Of a stretch of 64,000 bases of DNA, positions 49,308 through 58,078 are shown in pieces. Position 1 is the stretch's first letter, and each line of letters starts with the position of its first letter. The notes under the pieces are model-generated. The model was not told the origin of the DNA. It saw nothing but the letters and a program-made list of their open reading frames with translations, and searched no databases. Where the stretch lies: positions 1,674,001 through 1,738,000 of the forward strand of contig NZ_JBKIWZ010000001.1 of NCBI RefSeq assembly GCF_050157905.1, in the 5' to 3' direction. The translations under genes and the position numbers were made by a program. Source of the DNA: Pantoea sp050157905. GTDB lineage: Bacteria > Pseudomonadota > Gammaproteobacteria > Enterobacterales > Enterobacteriaceae.

Positions 49308-50717
49308 CTAACCGGATTTCTCGATCATTTTCTGATAGCGGTTGAGCCATTTGCCACTGTTGAGCCGCCACCAGAAGAAAATTCCGCGCACCGTCCAGTC
49401 CAGAAACATCCCGAGCCAGACGCCGGTCACGCCCATGCCAAACTGAATGCCGAGCAGATAACCGACCACCACGCGCGCGCCCCACATGCTGAACATCGAC
49501 ACATACATGGTATAACGCGCATCGCGTGCGCCCTTGAGCCCGGCGGGCAGCACCCAGGAGGCGGCCCACAGCGGCATAAACAGTGCATTCAGCCAGAGCA
49601 GATGTTTCGTCACGTTAATCACTTCCGGATCGCTGGTATAGAAACGCGCCAGCAGCCCGGCCAGCGGTACCGTTAACAACGCAATGGCGCTCAGACAGGC
49701 TGTTGCCAGCCAGAAAACATGCCGCACCTGACGCTCCGCCTGAAACACCTGATTTCTGCCCAGTCGGGTGCCGGTAATAATGGTCGACGCCGACCCCAGC
49801 GCGTTGCCTGGCAGGTTAATCAGGGACGCTACCGAAAAAGCGATAAAGTTACCGGCAATCTCACTGGTGCCCATGCCCGCGACAAAAACCTGGGTCAGCA
49901 GTTTACCGCCGTTAAACAGCACCGACTCGATACTGGCAGGCACGCCGATTCCCAGCACTTCCATCAGGATGCTGCTGTTCCAGCGCCGGAAGTAGCTCGA
50001 CAGCGTGATTTTCAGTGAGGCGTTAAAACCGATCATCAGTACATAGATCACCGCAATCGCCCCGATATATCGGGTAATGGTCAGCCCGAGTCCGGCCCCG
50101 ATAAAGCCTAAACCATCCCATGAGAAGCAGCCGTAAATCAGCACGCTGCTGATGATGATGTTAAGGATGTTCATGCCACCGTTAATCAGCATCGGGATTT
50201 TGGTATTGCCTGCGCCGCGCAGCGCCCCGCTGCCGATCAGGGTGATGGCGGCCGCCGGATAGCTCCAGGCGGAGGTCTGCAGATAGCTGAGCGCCAGCGC
50301 TTTGACTTTAGGATCTGCGGCACCGGCTATCGCATCGACGATCAGATGCCCCCAGAACTCAATGGCGATCACCAGCACAAAGGCGAAGATTGTCATCATA
50401 GCCAGCGACTGACGCGTAGCGGCTCGCGCCCGCTTACCGTTACGTTTGGCCAGGCTGAACGCCACCACGACCGTCGTCCCCAGATCAATAGCGGCAAAGA
50501 AAGAGATGATCACCATGTTGAAGCTGTCAGCCAGGCCCACGCCCGCCATCGCCTCTTTGCCCAGCCAGCTGACCAGGAAGGTGCTCAGCACGCCCATTAA
50601 CAGCACACAGGCGTTTTCGAAGAAGATAGGCACTGCCAGTGGCGATATTTCACGCCAGTAGAGCGTGCGATAAGTGCGGCGTTTTGGATACCACGCCGTG
50701 CGCCTGATCGCCTGCAT
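49308..50717 (-). CDS. yeeO: MATE family multidrug/flavin exporter YeeO
   Basis: About 470 residues with twelve membrane segments; close to E. coli YeeO. Diagnostic parts are REISPLAVPIFFENACVLLMGVLSTFLVSWLGKEAMAGVGLADSFNMVI and LIGSGALRGAGNTKIPMLINGGMNILNIIIS, also ALFMPLWAASWVLPAGLKGARDARY. E. coli YeeO exports FMN/FAD and some toxic compounds by ion antiport. I take the ATG at 50717; a GTG at 50720 and a TTG at 50741 are alternatives. In E. coli this gene also lies beside Asn tRNA and near amn. Confidence 0.93.
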   Translation of the reverse strand: MQAIRRTAWYPKRRTYRTLYWREISPLAVPIFFENACVLLMGVLSTFLVSWLGKEAMAGVGLADSFNMVIISFFAAIDLGTTVVVAFSLAKRNGKRARAATRQSLAMMTIFAFVLVIAIEFWGHLIVDAIAGAADPKVKALALSYLQTSAWSYPAAAITLIGSGALRGAGNTKIPMLINGGMNILNIIISSVLIYGCFSWDGLGFIGAGLGLTITRYIGAIAVIYVLMIGFNASLKITLSSYFRRWNSSILMEVLGIGVPASIESVLFNGGKLLTQVFVAGMGTSEIAGNFIAFSVASLINLPGNALGSASTIITGTRLGRNQVFQAERQVRHVFWLATACLSAIALLTVPLAGLLARFYTSDPEVINVTKHLLWLNALFMPLWAASWVLPAGLKGARDARYTMYVSMFSMWGARVVVGYLLGIQFGMGVTGVWLGMFLDWTVRGIFFWWRLNSGKWLNRYQKMIEKSG

Positions 50718-51166
50718 CACTGTTACGCCGGGATTTTGCAAAGGATTACCAAATCAGAAGAGACAGACGAGATCTTATGATGATAGGCGTCAGAGAAATA
50801 TGCAAAGTCTTTGCGGTGGAAATTAATCATGGTTACAAACTTTTTATCCGCGTATCAGCAGATTCTGTTGCAGCGCCCCGCCAGCTTTAGCCAGCCTGAT
50901 TATTTGCTGGCTGTGGCTGTCTATCGCCCGGCGCTGATCCTGCTGCGAATAGCGTATCCTGCAGCGGTATCAAAGGGCATTTCCTTTTTTTATAATAAAT
51001 TTTTACTTAACTGATTTTTGCAATTCCTTTTCTGTCGTCGCGCCATATTGCTCACATAACGCACGACACCAGCACAAAATAAAAGCAGCGAAATATTCTT
51101 CACCAATCCCGGTAACAAACCCGCTAAGCTTGGGGCAAATGACGGAAAAAAATGGAAGGAGAAACC
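50718..51166. promoter_or_regulatory. Divergent yeeO-amn intergenic region
   Basis: About 450 bp between two divergent genes, with no convincing gene inside. A T/A-rich part lies near 50985-51020. No specific operator recognised; the amn ribosome site AAGGAG is at its right end. Confidence 0.5.
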
Positions 51167-52621
51167 ATGCCAACACAACGGAAAAACCTGACCAGCCAGC
51201 AGGCGCTGGATGAACTTGAACGTCTTTACGAAGGTGCTGTTGAGGCGCTGCGTAAGGCAATCAAAGCCTTTACGGAAAACGGCACGCTGCCCGATGCTGA
51301 ACAGCGGGCACAGGGGCTCTTTGTTTATCCGGAACTGCGTATCACCTGGCACGGCGAAGGGCCGCAGCAGAACCGCACGCGCGCCTGGGGACGCTTTACC
51401 CATACCGGCAGTTACAGCACCACCATTACCCGCCCGGCGCTGCTGCGTCACTATATTGCGGAACAGCTGGCAATGCTGGAGAAGGAGTATCAGCTGGAGA
51501 TTGACGTGGTGCCATCCAGCCAGGAGATCCCCTATCCTTATGTGATTGACGGTTCCGATCTCTCCCTGGACCGCACCATGAGCGCCGGTATTGCACGTCA
51601 TTTTCCGACCACCGAGCTGTCACAGATTGGCGATGAGACGACCGATGGTCTGTTCCACGCAGATGCCCAGTTCCCGCTGTCTCACTTCGATGCGCTGCGA
51701 ACCGACTTTTCACTGGCGCGTCTGCGTCATTACACCGGCACCAGCGTAGAGCACTTCCAGCCGTTTGTGCTGTTCACCAACTACACCCGTTATGTCGATG
51801 AGTTTGTGTGCTGGGCCATTGAGCAGGTGCGCGATCCCAATACCCCTTATGACAGCCTGGCCTGTGCCGGTGATGTGGTGCTGACCGCTGACACCGCCGA
51901 CAGTGAATCGATGCTGTCGGATCTGGCGTGGAAGAAGCATCAGATGCCTGCCTGGCACCTGACGTCGCCGAATCGCCGGGGTATCACGCTGATTAACATT
52001 GGCGTCGGCCCGTCGAATGCCAAAACCATCTGTGACCATCTGGCCGTGATGCGTCCGCACGCGTGGCTGATGATTGGTCACTGCGGCGGCCTGCGCGAGA
52101 GCCAGCGGATTGGTGATTATGTCCTGGCGCACGCCTATCTGCGTGACGACCATGTGCTGGACAGCGTACTGCCGCCTGACATCCCGGTTCCAAGCATCGC
52201 CGAAGTGCAGCGCGCGCTCTATGACGCTACCAAAGCGGTGAGCAATATGCCAGGCGAAGAAGTAAAGCAGCGGCTGCGTACCGGCACCGTGGTCACCACG
52301 GATGACCGCAACTGGGAGCTGCGCTACTCCGCATCGGCGCTGCGCTTTAACCTGAGTCGTGCGGTCGCGGTGGATATGGAAAGCGCTACCATTGCCGCAC
52401 AGGGCTATCGCTTCCGTGTGCCTTACGGCACGCTGCTGTGCGTTTCTGATAAACCGCTGCACGGCGAGATCAAGCTGCCGGGGCAGGCAAACCGTTTTTA
52501 TGAGGGCGCGATTTCGGAGCATCTGCAGATTGGCATCCATGCCGTTGAGCTGCTGCGTGCCGAAGGCGATAAGCTGCATTCGCGTAAGTTGCGGACGTTT
52601 AATGAGCCGCCTTTCCGGTAA
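51167..52621 (+). CDS. amn: AMP nucleosidase
   Basis: A 484-residue AMP nucleosidase, the same length as the E. coli enzyme. It splits AMP into adenine and ribose 5-phosphate and regulates adenylate pools. The N-terminal regulatory domain (FVYPELRITWHGEGP, RAWGRFTHTGSYSTTITRPALLRHY) precedes the nucleoside phosphorylase-like catalytic domain (NIGVGPSNAKTICDHLAVMRPHAWLMIGHCGGLRESQRIGDYVLAHAYLRDDHVLD). The latter ends with VDMESATIAAQGYRFRVPYGTLLCVSDKPLHGEIKLPGQ. I use the ATG at 51167 (MPTQRKNLTSQQAL), six bases behind AAGGAG. Confidence 0.97.
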   Translation: MPTQRKNLTSQQALDELERLYEGAVEALRKAIKAFTENGTLPDAEQRAQGLFVYPELRITWHGEGPQQNRTRAWGRFTHTGSYSTTITRPALLRHYIAEQLAMLEKEYQLEIDVVPSSQEIPYPYVIDGSDLSLDRTMSAGIARHFPTTELSQIGDETTDGLFHADAQFPLSHFDALRTDFSLARLRHYTGTSVEHFQPFVLFTNYTRYVDEFVCWAIEQVRDPNTPYDSLACAGDVVLTADTADSESMLSDLAWKKHQMPAWHLTSPNRRGITLINIGVGPSNAKTICDHLAVMRPHAWLMIGHCGGLRESQRIGDYVLAHAYLRDDHVLDSVLPPDIPVPSIAEVQRALYDATKAVSNMPGEEVKQRLRTGTVVTTDDRNWELRYSASALRFNLSRAVAVDMESATIAAQGYRFRVPYGTLLCVSDKPLHGEIKLPGQANRFYEGAISEHLQIGIHAVELLRAEGDKLHSRKLRTFNEPPFR

Positions 52622-52675
52622 GATTTTCGCTGCTGGCTTAGGGAAATTTGTTCGCTGCGCGAACGGGGCTGAGGA

Positions 52676-52783
52676 GGTTTCGTTCGCCTGACGGCAGGTG
52701 CATTTGCTGCGAGAATCTGGCTAGGAGAGTGTTTCGTTTGCCTGCAGTGGTTTTACGCTGAGCGGGTTTCGTTCGCCTGACGG
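52676..52783 (+). repeat. Direct repeats beside the inverted element
   Basis: GGTTTCGTTCGCCTGACGG occurs identically at 52676-52694 and 52765-52783, with a diverged copy (GTTTCGTTTGCCTGCAGTGG) at 52731-52750. The second exact copy is part of the left terminal inverted repeat of the adjoining element. Confidence 0.8.
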
Positions 52784-53493
52784 GCCGGGCAGTTTCAGGC
52801 CCGCCTCTGCGGGCGACCGACAGGGGGCCGCCAGTCGCCGCGCCCCCCTGACCCCGGGCTCCGGCCTGCATCACCGCCGCTTCGCGGTCCCTTCACGCCT
52901 TCCGGATTTCTCACGGACCGGCGGGACGCGCCCTCCCTGGCGCGAACCCGCCTCTTCGCGACATCCCTGTCGCTCGTCCTGAAATCCCCTATCCGTTCAG
53001 CGGTTCTGACGGCCTCCCTCCCCGCTGTTATTTCTGCTCTTAATGTCTGGTCTTTTATCGCGGCAGGTGTCCGGGCTTCCCTGACTTACTGGCTTAATCA
53101 CAGGCAACCCCTTTTTTGCATGTATTCGTCATTTTGTCTTTTTATTCAGGGCCTTTCCGGGAACAGGGCTTGCTAAAAGGCTGTCAGATAAGGCTGCACG
53201 CCAAAAACATAATGAACTTACAGGCGGGGGTGGAAGAGGCGTCCACAGCGCCGGGGAACAACCGCAGGCCAGGATGAGCCGACAGGACGTCGGCGAAAGG
53301 ACGGCACGCGCCAGGGAGGGCGCGTCCGGGCGGTCCGCAGGCCGCAGGGCGTGACGAGGGCACCCCGCAAAGCGGGGCGCGGAGGCCGCCGGACGCCGGG
53401 ATTGTTAAGGGGCGGGCGTCCGCCCCCTGACGCGTCCGCCCGCACGGGCAACCTGAAACTCCAATGCGCCTGGCGGACGAAACCCGCTCAGCG
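52756..53493. repeat. 738-bp GC-rich non-coding element with long inverted arms
   Basis: No plausible gene on either strand. The ends 52756-52776 and 53473-53493 are inverted copies (20 of 21 bases). Deeper in, 52925-52944 and 53307-53326 are perfect 20-base inverted copies, with flanking similarity on both sides (about 70 bases each) and further matches near 52790 and 53452. About 250 bp of less GC-rich, unpaired sequence forms the centre (about 53010-53250). The arrangement looks like two diverged, head-to-head copies of one repeat, or a MITE-like element. It fills the gap between amn and the purine permease gene. Confidence 0.7.
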
Positions 53494-53606
53494 CAACGGC
53501 GCCGCTATCAGCCCTTCCCTGACAACCCGCTAAGCGAAACCCACTCAAAGCCACTTCGCTGCGCAGCAACCCCTTTGAAACGCCCTACCCTGCCCCCGGG
53601 CAATAA

Positions 53607-54908
53607 TCAGGCGCTCAGCCATCCCAGCTTAATCACGAACAGAATCGACAGGATCACCAGCGCCGCATTCACCTCTTTCGCACGACCACTCAGCAGCTTG
53701 ACCAGCGTCCACGTGATGAAACCAAACGCGATGCCGTTCGCGATGGAATAGGTCAGCGGCATGGTCAGTGCAGTCACTGTTACCGGCGCGGCGGTGGTGA
53801 TATCTTTCCAGTCAATCTCGGCCAGACCCGATGCCATTAATACTGCCACAAACAGCAGCGCAGGCGCGGTGGCATAGACAGGTACGCTTGACGCCAGCGG
53901 CGAGAAAAAGAGCGCCAGCAGGAACAGCACGGCGACCACAATTGCCGTCAGACCGGTACGGCCACCCGCACTCACACCCGCTGCCGACTCCACATAACTG
54001 GTGGTGGTCGAGGTGCCCAGCAGTGAGCCAAACAAGGCTGCCGCACTGTCAGCAATCAACGCACGGCCCATTTTCGGCACGTTACCCTGCTCATCCGCCA
54101 GTCCGGCACGTTTGGTTACGCCCAGCAGCGTACCGGTGTTATCAAACACGTCCACGAACAGGAAGGCAAAAATCACACTGACCAGACCGACGTTAAACGC
54201 GCCCGCGATATCAAGCTGCATAAAGGTTGGCGCAATCGACGGCGGCGCAGAGAACACACCGGCAAACGGCGTCAGGCCGATGCCCATCGAAATAAAGGTG
54301 ACCAGCAGAATACCAATCAGCACTGCACCGGTTACGCGACGCGCTTCCAGCACCACGATGACGATAAAACCGAGCATCGCCAGCAGCGGACCGGGTTTGG
54401 TCAGATCGCCAATGCCGACCAGCGTTGCCGGGTTATCAACAACAATGCCTGCACCTTCCAGCGCAATAATCGCCAGAAACAGCCCGATACCCGCGCCAAT
54501 CCCGGCGCGCAGCGGCAGCGGAATACTGGTAATAATCCACTCACGGATTTTAAACAGCGACATCGCAAAGAAAATCACTGCCGAGAGGAAAACGGCGCCC
54601 AGCGCCACCTGCCATGTATAGCCCATGTGCAGTACGACAGTGTAGGTAAAGAACGCATTCAGTCCCATGCCCGGTGCCAGCGCAATCGGGTAGTTGGCGA
54701 TCAGCCCCATCAGCACGCAACCAATTGCCGCCGCCAGACAGGTGGCAACAAACACCGCGCCTTTATCCATGCCGGTTGCGCCCAGAATGCTCGGGTTAAC
54801 GAACAGAATATATGCCATCGCCAGGAAGGTCGTGATCCCGGCGATAATCTCGGTCCGGACCGTGGTGTTGTGCGCTTTGAGTTTGAATAGTTTTTCTAAC
54901 ATCATCAT
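53607..54908 (-). CDS. NCS2 family purine permease (AzgA/GhxP/AdeP-like)
   Basis: A 433-residue permease with about 14 membrane segments. It probably takes up adenine, hypoxanthine or guanine by proton symport. Family motifs are TEIIAGITTFLAMAYILFVNPSILG, IALAPGMGLNAFFTYTVV, FLFVDVFDNTGTLLGVTKRAGL, and GTSTTTSYVESAAGVSAGGRTGLTA. The start at 54908 (MMMLEKLFKLKAHNTTVRTE) matches where family similarity begins; the frame upstream lacks it. Two PurR-like boxes lie in the promoter region. Nearby amn makes adenine, but the substrate cannot be fixed from sequence. Confidence 0.88.
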   Translation of the reverse strand: MMMLEKLFKLKAHNTTVRTEIIAGITTFLAMAYILFVNPSILGATGMDKGAVFVATCLAAAIGCVLMGLIANYPIALAPGMGLNAFFTYTVVLHMGYTWQVALGAVFLSAVIFFAMSLFKIREWIITSIPLPLRAGIGAGIGLFLAIIALEGAGIVVDNPATLVGIGDLTKPGPLLAMLGFIVIVVLEARRVTGAVLIGILLVTFISMGIGLTPFAGVFSAPPSIAPTFMQLDIAGAFNVGLVSVIFAFLFVDVFDNTGTLLGVTKRAGLADEQGNVPKMGRALIADSAAALFGSLLGTSTTTSYVESAAGVSAGGRTGLTAIVVAVLFLLALFFSPLASSVPVYATAPALLFVAVLMASGLAEIDWKDITTAAPVTVTALTMPLTYSIANGIAFGFITWTLVKLLSGRAKEVNAALVILSILFVIKLGWLSA

Positions 54909-55069
54909 CTCTCGATACAGGAGACAGCCGTCTCTCTTGCCAAAGGGGTTTGCATGCTGATTATTCTGTTTCCGGGAAAGGGAGAGCGGCCGCTGCATAC
55001 TGACAAGCCGATATCGCCTGACATCCGTGACTAACCCACTGCCAAAAGCAATTGCCATGCCATCTTCCG

Positions 55070-55085
55070 ACGCAATCGATTACCT
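55070..55085. promoter_or_regulatory. PurR-like box 1 upstream of the purine permease
   Basis: ACGCAATCGATTACCT, about 12 of 16 matches to ACGCAAACGTTTTCGT-type PurR sites. It lies about 160 bp upstream of the permease start. Confidence 0.45.
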
Positions 55086-55157
55086 GGCAGGGCCGGAGAA
55101 GCCTGAGACAATTCCGAGCCAAAACGAGGCGCGATTATGGTGCAATGCACCGTTCCT

Positions 55158-55173
55158 GCGCAATCGTTTTCCT
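55158..55173. promoter_or_regulatory. PurR-like box 2 upstream of the purine permease
   Basis: GCGCAATCGTTTTCCT, about 13-14 of 16 matches to the enteric PurR consensus. Two such sites 88 bp apart between divergent genes support purine repression of the permease gene. Confidence 0.55.
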
Positions 55174-55327
55174 GCGACTGATATGGACTGCCTGAAAACT
55201 CTGCGTCAGCGCACGCTTCTGCACTCTCACAGGCGAAGCTGGTCACGTTTCAGCACGCTTACCAGGCAACCTTTTCTGGCCTGTGTAGACTCCTGAATTA
55301 ACTCTTTTGCAACATTGAGGCCGCGCC

Positions 55328-56071
55328 ATGAAGCCAGCGATTTTAGTGGTGGATGATGATCCTGCCGTCTGCGATGTCCTGCAGGATGCGCTAAGTGAAC
55401 ATCTGTTGACGGTTTATTGCTGTCACCAGGGACGCGATGCGCTGTCAATGCTCAGCGAACACCCGGACATTGCGCTGGTGATGCTGGATATGATGCTGCC
55501 TGACACCAACGGTCTGCTGGTGCTGCAGGAGCTTCACCGTCAGCGGCCGGAAGTGCTGGTGATTATGCTTACCGGTATGGGATCGGAAGCGGAGATGGTC
55601 GTGGGTCTGGAGATGGGCGCAGATGACTACATCGCGAAACCCTTTAATCCCCGCGTGGTCGTGGCGCGTGCCCGGGCGGCCCTGCGGCGCAGTGAGCGAA
55701 CGGTGCTGGCCGACCCCGGGCAGGCGGGCTGGCGGTTCAGCGGCTGGCAACTGGACGATGAACGCTGCCAGCTGTTTAATCCGCAGCGTGAACTGGTGCC
55801 GCTGACGCAGGGCGAATACAGCCTGTTACGGGCGCTGATTCGTCATGCCCGTAAGGTGCTGACCCGCGATCAACTGCTGGAGCTGACCCACAGCGAGAGC
55901 CTTGACGTGTTTGACCGCACCATCGATGTGCTGATCATGCGGCTGCGCCGGAAAATTGAAACCAATCCCCATCAGCCCGATCTCATCCGCACCATCCGCG
56001 GACTGGGCTATGTTTTCTCGGCTGACGTGGTCAGGCCGGAAATTGCGCCGCGCGCCAGCCAGATCGCCTGA
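55328..56071 (+). CDS. OmpR-family response regulator
   Basis: A 247-residue two-component regulator. The receiver domain has the acidic pair (VVDDDPAV), phospho-acceptor Asp54 (VMLDMMLPDTNG), Thr in MLTGMGS and Lys in YIAKPFNP. The C-terminal winged helix (about 135-235) reads LTQGEYSLLRALIRHARKVLTRDQLLELTHS...RTIDVLIMRLRRKIE...IRTIRGLGYVFSADV. No kinase gene is directly adjacent. The nearest is the hybrid kinase on the far side of the sugar transporter operon, and the two probably work together on it. Divergent from the purine permease gene. Confidence 0.92.
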   Translation: MKPAILVVDDDPAVCDVLQDALSEHLLTVYCCHQGRDALSMLSEHPDIALVMLDMMLPDTNGLLVLQELHRQRPEVLVIMLTGMGSEAEMVVGLEMGADDYIAKPFNPRVVVARARAALRRSERTVLADPGQAGWRFSGWQLDDERCQLFNPQRELVPLTQGEYSLLRALIRHARKVLTRDQLLELTHSESLDVFDRTIDVLIMRLRRKIETNPHQPDLIRTIRGLGYVFSADVVRPEIAPRASQIA

Positions 56072-56106
56072 GTGGTGCCGCCGGGCCCTTTAGCAGTCCG
56101 GTGTTC

Positions 56107-56301
56107 TTACTCATCAAGCGTTCTGCCATAGACGCGCGGCACCAGATCCACCTGTGCCGCGCCGCTTTCGATCACCGCAAGAATGGCCGAAGCAACCCGT
56201 TCCGGGGCGTGTGCGAATGCGGCGCTCTGCTCACTTGCCACCACCCGCCCGCAGCATAAGAAAAATGAGGATGTCCGCTCCCGGATACCCCGCGAAGTCA
56301 T
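56107..56301 (-). CDS. Short open frame, possible gene remnant
   Basis: 64 codons on the same strand as, and 21 bp downstream of, the D-lyxose isomerase gene. The second half (HAPERVASAILAVIESGAAQVDLVPRVYGRTLDE) looks protein-like and recalls the C-terminus of short-chain dehydrogenases. The first half (MTSRGIRERTSSFFLCCGRV) does not. It could be the tail of a lost gene of the sugar operon. Real expression is uncertain. Confidence 0.3.
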   Translation of the reverse strand: MTSRGIRERTSSFFLCCGRVVASEQSAAFAHAPERVASAILAVIESGAAQVDLVPRVYGRTLDE

Positions 56302-56322
56302 AATCAGCGTCCGGCACAGGGG

Positions 56323-57006
56323 TCAGGCAAAGCCGCGGGCGTAGTCGTTACAGAGCAGCCAGCGTGGCGCTTCGTCTTCGTCCAAGGGATTAAATCGGGC
56401 CAGCGGCGTCAGAAAGACGTTGTCATTTTCGTCATCGTTGGGCATCGACACTTCGCCCACCAGCACGTCGCCATAGCCGCGCTCTCCCCAGAAGCTGTGC
56501 CAGACGCCCGCCTCCAGCGTTACGCTTTCACCCGGCGAGAGCCGCAGCTGTGAACCCGCGGCGTGCGTCTGACGCTGCCCATCCAGCGATACCGCAACCG
56601 GCGAATCCGCCAGCCCGTCCCCCTCGCGGTTATGTAGCTCGACGATCAGATTCCCGCCGCCGCGGTTGATAATGTCTTCCATCTTGCGCGGATGGTAGTG
56701 CATCGGCGTGAGCTGCCCTTCACGGACGTGCATGATCTTCTCAGCATAGGGTTTATGCCAGGGACGTCCATCCGGCGAGCCGTTGCGCAGGGTAAACAGC
56801 GTCAGCCCGGTCTGCAGAAAATCTGCTGCACCAAAGCTGGTGAGATCCCAGCCCAGCCGCAGTGCCAGAATCTCCTGCATCGCCTCCGGATCACGGGCGC
56901 GCCACTGGCTCAGGCCGTAGTCGGCCCACGGCGGCAGATGGACATCCTGCTGCCGGAAAAACTCGCGGGTCTGTTGCAGGTAGTGATTGACCGCTGAACG
57001 TTGCAT
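56323..57006 (-). CDS. D-lyxose ketol-isomerase
   Basis: A 227-residue cupin enzyme of the D-lyxose isomerase family (E. coli O157 type), interconverting D-lyxose and D-xylulose, with activity also on D-mannose/D-fructose. The manganese ligands of the characterised enzyme are in place: His103, His105 and Glu110 in MHYHPRKMEDIINRGGG, and the distal His at about 170 (EAGVWHSFWG). The length is the same as in the family. Last full gene of the operon with the Rbs-type transporter, 43 bp after the binding-protein gene, which suggests the transported sugar is a pentose such as lyxose, xylulose or a related sugar. Confidence 0.88.
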   Translation of the reverse strand: MQRSAVNHYLQQTREFFRQQDVHLPPWADYGLSQWRARDPEAMQEILALRLGWDLTSFGAADFLQTGLTLFTLRNGSPDGRPWHKPYAEKIMHVREGQLTPMHYHPRKMEDIINRGGGNLIVELHNREGDGLADSPVAVSLDGQRQTHAAGSQLRLSPGESVTLEAGVWHSFWGERGYGDVLVGEVSMPNDDENDNVFLTPLARFNPLDEDEAPRWLLCNDYARGFA

Positions 57007-57049
57007 GATGGCCTCCAGAGGGCGGCACCCGGCGGTGCCGCCGCGTTCC

Positions 57050-57988
57050 TTATTTCACCGTCCAGCCCTGATAGCTGCCGACGTTATCGCGATCGATCAG
57101 CTTGACGGGGATTAATACCGGTTTATCCGGCGCCGGTTTGCCCTGCAGGATGTCATAACCTATCTCTACCGCTTTGGCCGCCATCACCTGCGGATCCTGA
57201 GCCGGTGTTGCCACAAACAGGGAATTTTTACGCTTCAGTGCCTCTTCACCATCCGGCGACCCATCGACGCCCACAATAAAGAATTCGCTGCGCTGCGCCT
57301 GTTTCGCCGCTAAATCGGCACCGATAGCCGTAGGGTCGTTGATCGCAAACACCGCATCGATTTTGGGATTTGCGGAGAGCAGCCCGGTCATCACCTCCAG
57401 ACCGCCTTCACGACTGCCTTTGGCGTTCTGGTTGTAAGAGAGCAGCTTGATCTCAGGATGAGTCTTCAGCTCGTTCATGCACCCTTCCACACGGTTCTGC
57501 ACTGCCGAAACCGGTGGCCCGTTGATGATCACCACATTGCCTTTGGCCTTCAGGCGGTCCGAGATATATTTACAGGCCATCGCGCCCGCCTGGGTGTTGT
57601 CAGAGGTGATGGTCGCATTGGCGCCATCGGCCGCCACGTCCACCGCCACCACCACGATCCCGGCGTCACGCGCCCGCTTCACCGCTGGCGCGATTCCTTT
57701 TGAATCCGCGGCGTTAAGAATAATCATGTCAACTTTCGCCGCAATGAAGTTGTCGATCTGGCCAACCTGCTGGCCCAGATCGTAGCCGCTGGAAACCAGC
57801 GTCACGTTCACCTTATCGCCCGCCAGCTGACGCGCCTTCATCTCTGCGCCTTTGGTGATCTGCACGAAGAAGGGGTTAGCCAGATCGCCGACCGTGACGC
57901 CGATAGATTTAAGTTCTTTTGCCTGAGCGAGGCCGGAACTGAAGAGCGTTGCCGCCAGCAGCCCGGTTACAATCGGATTAAAACGCAT
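57050..57988 (-). CDS. Sugar ABC transporter periplasmic binding protein, RbsB-like
   Basis: A 312-residue periplasmic sugar-binding protein (type I fold, ribose/xylose/allose cluster). The start at 57988 (MRFNPIVTGLLAATLFSSGLAQA) gives a good signal peptide, and AGGAGAAGG precedes it. Mature motifs include SIGVTVGDLANPFFVQITKGAEMKARQ, MIILNAADSKGIAPAVKRARDAGIVVVAVDVAADGANATITSDN and FAINDPTAIGADLAAKQA. It delivers the sugar to the permease encoded upstream. Specificity unknown; genomic context points to D-lyxose or another pentose. Confidence 0.92.
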   Translation of the reverse strand: MRFNPIVTGLLAATLFSSGLAQAKELKSIGVTVGDLANPFFVQITKGAEMKARQLAGDKVNVTLVSSGYDLGQQVGQIDNFIAAKVDMIILNAADSKGIAPAVKRARDAGIVVVAVDVAADGANATITSDNTQAGAMACKYISDRLKAKGNVVIINGPPVSAVQNRVEGCMNELKTHPEIKLLSYNQNAKGSREGGLEVMTGLLSANPKIDAVFAINDPTAIGADLAAKQAQRSEFFIVGVDGSPDGEEALKRKNSLFVATPAQDPQVMAAKAVEIGYDILQGKPAPDKPVLIPVKLIDRDNVGSYQGWTVK

Positions 57989-58078
57989 AGACCTTCTCCT
58001 GCTGTTTTCAGAGTGCCAACCACTAAATGGCGTTTGGACCGGGGCTGATGCGGATGTGCGCACCCGCCCTGTTAAATC

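Noticed and set aside
51710..52579. 289-codon open frame antisense to amn
   Set aside because: Full overlap with a highly conserved gene; no independent evidence.
53218..53533. Arg/Pro-rich short frames inside the GC-rich element
   Set aside because: Product of extreme GC content and inverted arms; no ribosome site or family similarity.
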